DNA of 64,000 nucleotides from Tetracladium setigerum (lineage: Eukaryota; Ascomycota; Leotiomycetes; Helotiales). Where the stretch lies: assembly GCA_031472005.1 (NCBI GenBank), contig PZJY01000006.1:992001-1056000 (forward strand), given 5' to 3'. Below, in pieces: positions 33,421-43,900 of the stretch (position 1 is the first letter of the stretch; the number at the start of each line of letters is the position of its first letter). The notes under the pieces were generated by a model. It ran no database searches, was not told where the DNA came from, and saw only the letters and a list, made by a program, of their open reading frames with translations. The position numbers and the translations under genes are program-made.

Positions 33421-36400
33421 ATGCGAATCCCTATCCGCTCACAACTTGCGGGTTTCCTGCTCTTCACATCTCTGCTTCCCCTGGCCGTCCTAGCGATCGC
33501 AACATGGATCAACAACCACAGCTTTGTGACGGACATCACATCGAACTCCCTCAGTCTGGCTGCGAGTCTTAAAGCCACGCAAATCACCTCGGATCTGCTC
33601 CTGATCCAGGCCACATGCGCGACCATTGTCACCCGAATCCTTATCCAGGACGCTCTCAAATCATATTACAGGGGGAACCAGTCGACGCAGAATTGGACCA
33701 GTGCCACTCGTGATGTTCGAGGGGCTCTTAGAGCTGGTGGATATTCGTCGTTGTTACAGATTGTCATATCTTCCCGGAACGCAACTGGCGCCTCGCCTCG
33801 AGGGCTGGTAAGGGCAACATTGAACGCAACTACAGAAACCATAATACTACCGACCGAGTACGAGAATGGGACAAATGCTAAATTAGGGGATGATAATGAA
33901 CTCGGCTATCCTACGGTAAGTAAATAATGCATTTTCGCTGCTTTATTAGCGTTCAAGTCTTAATTGTAACATAGGCATTGTACCCGAATGTTACCTACAA
34001 CAATACACCTGGCATACCGGATCTTATGGATCCCTCCATCGACGGAACAAAGGCTTACGCTTTCAACGACTTTCCGATGAACAAATCTTCCGCTTTATTG
34101 CTTGGGCCATACCAGGTCAATCGCACATTTGCTCGTAGGTTGGATTTATTTATATTGACTCGGGCCAGCCGCCCATCCTTAGGCACAAGTTTAAAATGCT
34201 CGCGCTAGGAATAAAATTAATCGGATGGTTTTTCTAACCTTCTCTCTCTAGTGGTTTCTCTCACTATACCAGTTATTGACAACTCCAACGGAGATATTGT
34301 TCTTGGTTTTATGACTGTCGTGGCTTCCGCAAATTCGTTGTTGGATGTTGTCTCATCTCGTGCTGGATTAGCCAACACCGGGATGGTCTTGTTAATATCG
34401 ACAAGTCGCCGTGAGAATCTTTTCCGCTATGAACAAAGACCAGCGAACGGCTTATCAAATCCACCATACACACCTGAGAAAGGGGCACTTGACATGGCCA
34501 GAGTCAAATACGTGTTCCCTCCCTTTGCAAATGAGAATCAGACAGATAGACATTCTGCGTACAAGTAAGGGGGGTTTTTTTTCGAGCTTTTTAGTCGCTT
34601 AGGTCAACTTTTGAAAAGAGACTAACATTGCCAGTAACAACATGACCAATTTGGGCTCATCAAACTTCAGTTTGAAGCAATACCCCGCAGCTCTCGCCGG
34701 ATTCAGCCAGCAGAATAAAGCAATCAACAACGCGAGCGCCATACTGTCGACTACAAACGAGAACAACGCCAGCGTTGCTGTGGGATACGCGAGACCAGCG
34801 AGTACCCTGGTAAATTGGCTTTTGATTGTAGAGCAAACCCACGAGGAAGCTTGGGCGCCAATCAAACAACTCCGAACAATTGTTCTTGCCTGTGTATTTG
34901 GGACTGTTGGGTTACTGTTGATAGTGGTCATCCCTATGGCACACTATTCAGTCCGTCCAATCCGCAGACTCCGAGATGCGACCGAGAAATCCATTGCGCC
35001 ACCTGGCTATACGCCAAATGGGAGTATCTTGTCGGAATCACTTGACGATGAGGAGCCCGATGTGTCTGGGGACGAGGCTGTGCCTTCGCAAAAGTCGAAG
35101 AAGGGCATTTTTATGCGCTTGAAAAACATGGGAACACGGAAGAAGACAAAACAGGAGCACCTTGAAGACCAGCAAAGAAGGGGATTCAAGATTCCTGGAA
35201 AAGTCAGAGATCGTAAACACTTCATCACAGATGAGTTGACCGAGTTGACAAGTATGTTGAAAATTATTGTTAGAGCAGACTGAACCACCCCTTCCACTAG
35301 CTTCTGATGAGACTAATCGCATATGTTTGCATTTGCACATTGCTGACAATGACTTCTCAGAAACCTTCAATGATATGTCAGACGAGCTCATGCTCCAATA
35401 CCAAAGCCTGGAACAGAAAGTTGCGGTCCGGACACGCGAGCTAGAGATAAGCAAAAAAGCTGCCGAAGCAGCGAACGAGAGCAAAACCCTCTTTATCGCA
35501 AACATTTCTCATGAACTCAAGACACCATTGAACGGCATCTTGGGAATGTGCGCAGTGAGTTGTCTCTTCTTATATCCATTGGCAACACTTCTAATTTTGT
35601 ACAGGTCTGCATGGGCGAAGATGACCTGCCTCGAATCAAGAGAAGTCTTCAGGTTGTGTACAAATCGGGTGACCTACTACTACACTTACTCAACGATCTT
35701 TTGACATTCTCAAAGAACCAGATAGGGAACTCGATAAGTCTGGAAGAGAAGGAATTCCGGCTGGCAGACATCAAAACTCAGATCGTCACCATCTTCATGA
35801 AGCAGGTCAAAGAAGGCAAAATAGACTTCAGTGTCAAGTTCCTTAACTTCGATGCAGAAGGCACTACAGATCCGACTTCGATAACAAGGTTCTGCCTGCA
35901 CTGGGGCCGAATGGTACCGGACGTTTGAAGGACATGTCGTACGTTTCCTCCGCCTATTCAATTTTTTTTTTTACATTCTTCCCTTTGTTATGTTTATCTA
36001 TTCTAATTTGATTGGGACTGGACTAATCGCAATTACAGTCTTTGGGGTGATCAGCATAGGATCCTTCAAGTTATAATAAATCTTGTCAGCAACAGCTTGA
36101 AGTTTACGCCTGAAGGTGGCAAGGTAGAAGTTCGAATCAAATGTCTTGGGGAAGTTGATGTTTCAGATGCGAGTAGACAGTCGATGGGATCTAAGCAAAG
36201 TTCAAGACAAGGATCTCAACGTACATCAAGACATCGCCAACGCCATGATTCAGGATCAAATACTTCTCAGATGTCCAAAATGACTGGATCTTCACCAAAG
36301 CCTCAAGGCACGGCGCTATTGATCAACCCACTGGATCCCACCTCAAATCATAGAGTCCACGTCCGCGAAAGATCCCCAACGCCTCCTCCATCCCACGCTA

Positions 36401-37562
36401 AAACATTACTCTTTCAATTTGAGGTTCAAGACACCGGGCCAGGTATTCCGGAAGCTCTTCGGGAGAAGGTTTTCGAGCCCTTGTGAGTACATCCTATCCT
36501 GTCGGGGTTGATTAATGCTAAGCATTTGTAGCGTTCAAGCAGATCTAGGGCTGAGCAAGAAGTATGGAGGGACGGGTCTCGGCCTGAGTATTTGTTCTCA
36601 ACTTGCTGGCCTCATGAACGGCAAGATCGCTCTGGAGTCCGAAGAAGGTGTCGGGAGTACCTTTACTATGGTAATCCCATTAAAACACACCAAGTCTAGA
36701 GCAGCATCAACATCAAGTTCAGATATACAAGGGGCGTCCCGACCTGTCAGCGTTACTGGAGGTGGGCCCATCGAAAACCTTCATTCGCAGGGAACTGCCC
36801 CTGGAGATACAAGCTCAAAGCAGGGGTTTGAAAAGGACACACAACCACGCTTGGTTGGCCTCAGCCAGCCTTTCTTTGCCTCTGCTCCAGTTCCAGAGGC
36901 CACGAAGGGTTCGAAGGGACAACTTACTGCTCTTGACAGTGTTGCTGCCGGAAAGAAGCCCGAACGTAAACTAAGGGTGCTTGTTGCGGAGGATAATCTT
37001 GTGAACCAGGAAGTCGTTCTCAGGTACGTCTTGTGTGTAATACCGCATGGAAACCGAACTAACGTGTCTTAGGATGCTTAAGTTAGAAGCTATTTACGAT
37101 GTAGTCGTCGCGAAAGACGGTCAAGAAGCTTATGATATGGTGAAAGCTAGCATGGATGAAGACAAGTTTTTTGACTTAATCTTTATGGACATCCAAATGC
37201 CCAACCTCGACGGTTTACAGAGCACACGGCTAATTCGCCAAATGGGATATTCGGCTCCTATTGTAGCTTTGACAGCCTTTTCTGAGGAATCCAACGTAAA
37301 GGAATGCTATGATTCCGGAATGGATCATTTCCTTTCAAAGCCCATCAGACGACCAGCTTTGAAGCAAGTCCTCAAGAAGTTTTCCACGATCGTCGAGGAA
37401 GCAGAGACCGCCTCAATACTCGGCAAGATCACTCCACCTATATCTGAAGGCCAGGCGACACCACCTGATTTCTCCCAGGGGCTCGCCAAAGAGAACCAAG
37501 AGATCAAGGATATTCCCCAAGTCAATGGAAACTCACACGCAACTTCTCCAACGTTATCATAA
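33421..37562 (+). CDS. SLN1: SLN1-type (group VI) hybrid histidine kinase, one apparent frameshift (9 exons)
   Basis: Plasma-membrane osmosensor feeding the HOG phosphorelay. Exons: 33421-33915, 33975-34134, 34252-34564, 34635-35251, 35361-35554, 35605-35938, 36039-36482, 36532-37023 and 37073-37562, all GT-AG. TM1 (LAGFLLFTSLLPLAVLAIA) and TM2 (VLACVFGTVGLLLIVVIP) flank an extracellular domain with many N-glycosylation sequons. After TM2 come a HAMP-like segment, a coiled coil, the H-box NISHELKTPLNGILGM, the N-box QVIINLVSNSLKFTPEGG, and G-boxes DTGPGIP and GGTGLGLSIC. The receiver has LVAEDN, phospho-Asp in FMDIQMPNLDG, ALTAF and SKPIRRP. Exon 6 shifts frame just before 35880 (ahead of DNKVLPALGPNGTG). 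Exons sum to 3539 nt; one missing base gives 1180 codons, about 1179 aa. Confidence 0.92.
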
Positions 37563-38908
37563 CCTTATCACACGTCTTGCACATTTGGCACCTTCGTTTC
37601 TGGAAGAAGTACAATCACTTCCATTTTTGAATCTCCGAACAAAATTTATAATACGAAAAGAGTACACACGATTTCCCTTTGTTGATCAGTTGATTTAGTT
37701 AAACATATGGTGTGCGGCGCAAACTTCGCTGGCACAAAAACCTACGGAGTTCTTTCTTGTTTTTCTTTGGGATTTTTTGAGATCAAGCAGCATACGGATA
37801 CCAAAAGAGAAGGAAATACTCGTTTCGAACAAAAAGCAAAGTGGAAGATATTTGTCTTTCGACTAAGACTTTTTTTTTTAATTTCATATTTTGATGTAAT
37901 ACAGTTTTTCTTTTTCTTTCTGTTGATGGATATTGGGTCCAGGGGAGGATGCACAACCTGCGTTAATGGATGTCCAGAAGTCGAACAAGGTTGTGTTGGC
38001 GTGCAAGTGTATGTATGCTCTTTAATGTATATGCATGAGAGATATGGGATGGAAAACTACAAGGAGTTTGGTGTAGTGGGTGTAGGTGGCAGCCAGAGGA
38101 TGGAAGATGGTGCTCGAACTTGGGTACGGCTAGAGTAGCGTCCTGAGATGAATACGAAGCGCTCAAAACAGAATATATTGCTATGCTGTGTAACTTTGAT
38201 AAATTGATTGGTTATTGCTTTTGTAGCCTGGTTTGAAGCTCATGGCATCTGCCAAAATTCACATGTTCGCTAGATTTCAGCCTCCTAGTCGTAAGTGGAG
38301 TCATTCGAGTCAGCAAGGAGCAAGTTAGGCTTGGTGAGGGCGGCTCTTCTTGAGATCTACGTACATTCGATTCATTCATTATGCGTGTTACCGATTCAGG
38401 TTGACTGAGCCCTAGGTCTCTAGGCATATCAGAGGGTAAATAGTGTTGCAAGTTTGAAATTTATTGTAAAGTACCTAGCCGTGACAACAAAAGACTACCT
38501 CACTACCTAGCAGCTGTCCTGATAACATGTGTGACCGAGAGTCGATCTTCAAAAATGCATCAGCTACCTCTTAGGCTCTTATTATTTCCCTCGTGACTTA
38601 TTACCCCAGACCCGACCCCAGGACGTTGAAGCATGCGCTAGACCTCTTCGGGTGACGATGATGTGAGTGGGCCGAGGCATCTTCACATGTTGCGAACGGA
38701 GCGGAAGAACCATTTGAATGAACAGAAGTCACAAGCTCACACAAACATCTCTCCTGCTCCCTCTCTTCTCTCTTCTCTCCTCTCTTCTTCCAATCCTCTA
38801 CCAACCCAACAAGCAAGACAATTCTTCCCTATAAACCAAACCTACCACCCTAAATAACCTTCCGCCCTCCCAATCTTACTTCCCAACCCCATATAAACAA
38901 ACTCCATC
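37563..38908. other. Intergenic spacer SLN1-SCP2
   Basis: About 1.35 kb with no recognisable gene. The right end has a strong CT-rich leader (38740-38800), then AC-rich sequence and ATATAAACAA just before the SCP2 ATG, typical of a strong fungal promoter or leader. Confidence 0.5.
38738..38800 (+). promoter_or_regulatory. CT-rich promoter/leader tract of SCP2 gene
   Basis: A long near-pure pyrimidine stretch of CTCTTCTCT-type words 110-170 bases before the ATG, followed by AC-rich sequence. Such tracts commonly mark transcription start regions of highly expressed filamentous-fungal genes. Inferred from composition. Confidence 0.5.
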
Positions 38909-39610
38909 ATGTCTCTCAAAAACGGTACGATTGCGATCTATCCCCATTGCAGCTGGACTCCCTCCACTTCCTCCACTTCCTTTTGAACAATTGTTGAACC
39001 ATTGTTTAATATAGACGCATTCCCCTCCACTGAAGCATTCGACTTCATCAACGCCGCCCTCTCATCCACCAAAGAGCGAGACGATGCCATCAAAGCCGGA
39101 AACGCAGTCTTCGCCTTCGCAATCAAGAACAAGGCCGGCGAGGTCGCGGAATATCATATTGATTTGAAGGAGAAGGGAGTTGCTGGAAAGGGATTGGGTA
39201 ACAAGCCTACTGGTTCGTTTGCACCTCTTCTTTTCATATTATACTATATGTTAAACCATACGGTCCATACCTTTCCTTTTTTGAAAGTAGAGACCGCGTA
39301 TGCATATTTTGTGTGTTGATGTGTGCTAATATCCATTTTTTGGGGCGTGGTATAGTCACCTTGAGCCTCTCAGACGAAGATTTCGGAAAATTGGTTGCTG
39401 GAAAGGCGCAGGCGCAGCGTTTGTTCATGTCGGGGAAGCTGAAGGTTAAGGGTGATGTGATGAAGGCGACGAAGATGGGTAAGTGGTTTTTTTGTTGCTA
39501 TCCCATTGTTACTCCACGCACATACGTATTTTGTTCAATGCTAATTTGTTGATTTGAACAATTTAGAACCCATTTTGAAGAAGGCGCAAGCTCCTAAGGC
39601 GAAGTTGTAG
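38909..39610 (+). CDS. Peroxisomal SCP2-domain sterol/lipid-transfer protein (4 exons)
   Basis: Small soluble lipid carrier made of one SCP2 domain. Exons are 38909-38924 (16 nt), 39015-39212, 39356-39478 and 39567-39610, totalling 381 nt for 126 aa. Every junction is phase 1, giving MSLKN|DAFPSTEAFDFINAAL, NKPT|VTLSLSDEDFGKL and KATKM|EPILKKAQ. The SCP2 signature is clear: VTLSLSDEDFGKLVAGKAQAQRLFMSGKLKVKGD. The C-terminal tripeptide AKL is a peroxisomal targeting signal type 1, so the protein probably works in the peroxisome matrix, moving acyl-CoAs or sterols during beta-oxidation. The second intron has a weak donor, GTTCGT. The size equals stand-alone SCP2 proteins of yeasts such as Candida Pox18, not the thiolase fusion of animals. 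No partner gene is adjacent. Confidence 0.93.
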
Positions 39611-40985
39611 ATACGTTTCGGAGAAGAAAGGAGGAGTGAGATGAAAGAATGGTTGGATTGTATTGGTAGTTTAGTCCGAACTAGGCTCGGGTTGCCTTTG
39701 CCCTTGATTTTTAAGATGGTACTTTGGTGGGCTGGGTGTGGTGATATACTCCCAGCTATATCTATGGGAGGCATGTACCTCTGAAGTGATATCATAGATC
39801 GTTGAAATAAAACATAAAACAAGATAAACATATATTGCAACTCATTTGTTTGGGTCTATACTCTGATGGCTTTGTTTGATAGGGCATGTCAGTGAACACA
39901 AGCCCTCTATGCCAAGGCTGTGTAGACTATCTGAAAGACAATACACCATCTATCTGGTTGCATTATGGAATAGTGATTTTGGTTTACTAAAGTACCGTCC
40001 TTTACAGCTCGCACTTGCACCCTTACCTATTATACCCTTTTGACCTGATCCTCGATTCTCCAACGACAGGAAACGAAGCATTAACTGCATCTAATATGCT
40101 ACACAACCAACATATTTCATGAAGATTCTTAGGTACCTACAGACAAAAGTACCTTTTAAATTTCTCTCGCAGGGTGTCCAGTGCATTTTATGAAGTTCCC
40201 ATAATCTGCAGGAGGGGAGATCATCATAATGCTGCATTCCAAATATATACGAACCGGTTCAAAACGTGAAGCCGCTTTGCTAAAACTCCACGCAAATAAA
40301 TTCACGAACCGTTTTCAAACGCGTTGAGGCTGGAAGAATTGGTTCGCTGTGAGCAACACAAGGAAAAACCACTTCCAGACGAACGGATTGATTGGTTCCG
40401 ACGATTTCAGGTCATGCAAACCTGGAATGGGTCTTGCTTGATCTTTTCGCCCACAGAGAACTTCATCCAAAACAAAGGCATTATATTAAATGAACTGAAA
40501 GGCTCAGAAGACGAGGGAACGCTTGCAACTATCGTGATTGACAACAATACCAAAGTACCTTATTCACCAACAATAGCTTGCAACGACGAGCAAAACACAT
40601 TACCTAATCGGGCTAGCGGCGTTGTCACGAGACCGAAGTGGAATCCGTCCACTTCCATTTTATCAACACCTTCTTTTGGATCCGCTTCTTGGTCAAAATC
40701 ATCGACGCGCTGCGACAAAAATCGTGGATTCACAAGACCTTCTCTAAGTAGGTACACGAAGATCCGGCATGCGTTGAAAGACCGCATATTCTTCGAGTAC
40801 CTTTCGACTTTCCTTCATCATCCACCGAGGGCAAAGGGGCTGCTCACGAGTCCGTCATCGAGGCTCCTTTCAATCTCCTCTCACCTTTCAGCCATCCTTA
40901 CCTTCGACGACCGAAATAGCGCGTCACAGGACTTCAATAATTTACGTTCCGTCCACGATAATCACGTTGATACACCCTCGTCACA
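39611..40985. other. Intergenic spacer SCP2-nucleoporin
   Basis: About 1.4 kb. The SCP2 3' UTR is at the left. From 40324 an open frame runs through the promoter and about 525 bases into the nucleoporin gene in a different frame; I read it as chance (see rejected items). No separate gene is supported. Confidence 0.45.
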
Positions 40986-43900
40986 ATGGAAGGCGCACCT
41001 CCTCGAGCGAATGCAGCGCAGCTCGCGCAGCGAAATATCAAGGCGACAAAGGGGAGAAGACCGGGTGGTAGGGCAACACCTCTTCAGGCCCCGAATGCTG
41101 GGGGTTTTGGACAGTCTCAGAGCACGCCAACCGCGCAGTTTGGAGGAGGGGGAGGGATGTTTGGAGGTGGAATACAAGCACCAGCTGGCGGTTCTGGCTT
41201 CAACTTTGCTGTCGCAGGCGCTCCCGCTGCCCCAGCTTTCCACAACCCATTCCAAGGAGGACCTGTTCAATCAGGGCTGTCAAGCAATGATGAGCGACGG
41301 GATCCGGCAGAAGAGAGACCCAATAAGAGACGATCTGGGGGTGGTGCATCGATTGGGGAATCAGTACCTTTATTTGCACCCATACCTGCTAATCCATTTG
41401 CACCAGTTCAGTTTGGACAGTCAAATGGACAGCAACAAAATGCTGGTGCCTTCACCTTTAATCAGAACACGGGTTTCAATGCCACTCCAGCAAGCAACCC
41501 ATTTGCAATGAAAGTCACAGAGCCAACGCCGCAACAAAACGCGCCCACATCTCTCTTTGGCAACAACGGTCAGAACACGTCTGGAAACACTCCTTTTAAA
41601 TTCGGCCAGCCTTCGCCTCAGATCGAGACAGCTGCCAGTACAGGATTCACCTTTGGATCTTCCGCTACTCCTGCAAAGCCTGCAAGTACATCCTTTTCGT
41701 TTGGCCAAACATCAGGAGCACCTTCAACTACCGGCATTTCCTTCGGGTCTACGCCTATAACTAGCGCACCTGCGAGCAACCTCTTCGGCACAGCGCAACC
41801 TCCTTCGACAAACCTCTTCGGATCTGGACCTCAACAATCAACGCCCGGAATATTTGCAAACTCAAATCTCAATGCACCTGCTGTGAATTCGAACAGCGCC
41901 TTTGGAAGCAGAGAAGCTAGTCCTGCTCCCTCTGCAAGCACAAACGGTATTTTTGGAAAACAGGAGGAAGCCGTTAAGCCACAAGCTTCAAACGGGCTCT
42001 TTGGCCAGCAAAACCTACAGGCAACACCAAGCAAACCAACGAATAACTTCTTCGGTACCCCTAGTCAACCACCGACGTCTTCCACTCCTTTTGGCCAGCC
42101 AAAAGCTCAGGATACGGCTCCAATGAACCTCTTTGGCTCTTCTACTCAGGCACCCACTCCTTCGCTATTTAGCGAACAAAAGGCCTTACCAGCGAGCACG
42201 CCGTTTGGAAACCTTAATCGAACCCCTTCCGCAAGCAGTATGTTCAGCAAACCTGCAGAGACAGGTAATACTCTCTTCGGCGGCACGCCCAAGATGACAT
42301 CCACCAGCTCAGACCTGTTTGGAAGTCTCAACAAATCGGTTGGACAAACAGTCACCGATCCCAAGCCTACAAGCAGCCCTCTGTTTGGAAATCTTAACAA
42401 GCCAGTTGACTCAACAGTCGCCGATCCTAAGCCAAGCAGCAGTTCTTTGTTTGCAAATCTCAACAAACCACTTGACCAGGCGGGTACTGATCCTACACCC
42501 AAGAGTAGTTTTCTATTTGGAGGTGCTGGAACTCAAAATCAACCCTCGACTGTTTTCAGCCAGCCAGCTTCTTCCGGTGGTCTGTTTAATGGAGCGAATT
42601 CTTTGGTAAGTTCGCAACGAGGCTTGGAACGAACCATGACCCCACCCCACACCCTGAATTGCCTCCGACAAGATCGCGTTGTTGACTTTTCTCAGAACTC
42701 GAGCACACCGACCTCCCAAGCTACCTCGGACAGTCCCAGCAAGCCTTTGTTCTCCTTTGGTTCATCACAAGCTGCGCCTGCGGCGTCTTTTGAGCCCAAA
42801 TTGTCCTCGCCAGCGAAGACTTTAGAGGCTCCTACATCTGCGAGAGATCCTCCACCCTCTGGAATGTTTCCAAGCCTAAACAAAGGTGCAGTCGCACCGC
42901 CCCTCGGTGATCAGCCTACCCAATTATCCAAAGTATCGCCCCAAGAGCAACCGACAAATCCTGCGATTCAAAAATTGAAACCAGCTGGTCCGTCAAAAAG
43001 GAGGGTACATAACGGCTCTAACCTGAGTGAGATTTCAAGCGCTAGATTTGTCTCAGCCGAGTTCATGGCGCCGTTGATGCCTGCAAACCTAAAGGGAAAC
43101 GATATTAAAGACTTTCATGCCGCATTTCGCGTGCGCGAGTTGAATAGGGCTTTGTCACGCTATTTCGAAAACCTCTCAAGTATCGCCGACCCCAGACCAG
43201 CCTTCGAGCTCTATAAGTCGGAACGCAGAGCAATTCTTGAAGATTACAATGTGCGAAAGGCGCAGAAGCGACCAGCTTTACACGAACCCGCTTCTGCTGA
43301 AGCAGCTTCCAGCAAGCGAATTAAGCAAGGCGATGCCAATTCAACCCAACCTCCGACTCCAAACCCCCGTGCACCAAGTCCAACCAAGCAGCAAAGTGAC
43401 CCCCCTCCTTCTCCACACACCAATGGCAATGCTAGAGCACGATCGCCTCTGAAAACAGCTACTTTTCCTCCGCCTCAAAACAGCAGCGCCCCTCCTGCTT
43501 CTGCGGGTAAGAGAAAAGCTGATAATGATCTCAACTCGGAAAATGTTGCAAATGCAGAAAAACGTCCTCTCAGACAAATCAAAACTCCAAAGGCACACGG
43601 TCCAGCACAGATTGAATCAAGTGGAGGGTCGAACACATCAAATATTTTCAAAAACCTCCTCGACAGTCCATCGAAGACGCCTCAAAAGAGCCCCACAAAG
43701 AAGACAGCGAGCTTGCCTTCTGCCTCTCAGGACGTGGCTTCTAAACCAAATCCATTTGGTGGCCTCCCCGTCCCAAAGTCCACAACCAAGACCCCGGCGC
43801 CTGCTCCATCCCCAAACTTATTTATGTCCAAAACTGCCACTCCTGTTGAGTCTGCGTCTCCCTTCACGAAAGGATCTGAAACAAAGGCAGCGGACTTTTC

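Noticed and set aside
40324..41511. Open frame of 395 codons starting in the nucleoporin promoter and overlapping its 5' end in another frame
   Set aside because: The overlapping part is a shadow of the low-complexity FG gene, and the upstream part shows no domain or compositional sign of a real protein. It would also need to initiate before the nucleoporin leader.
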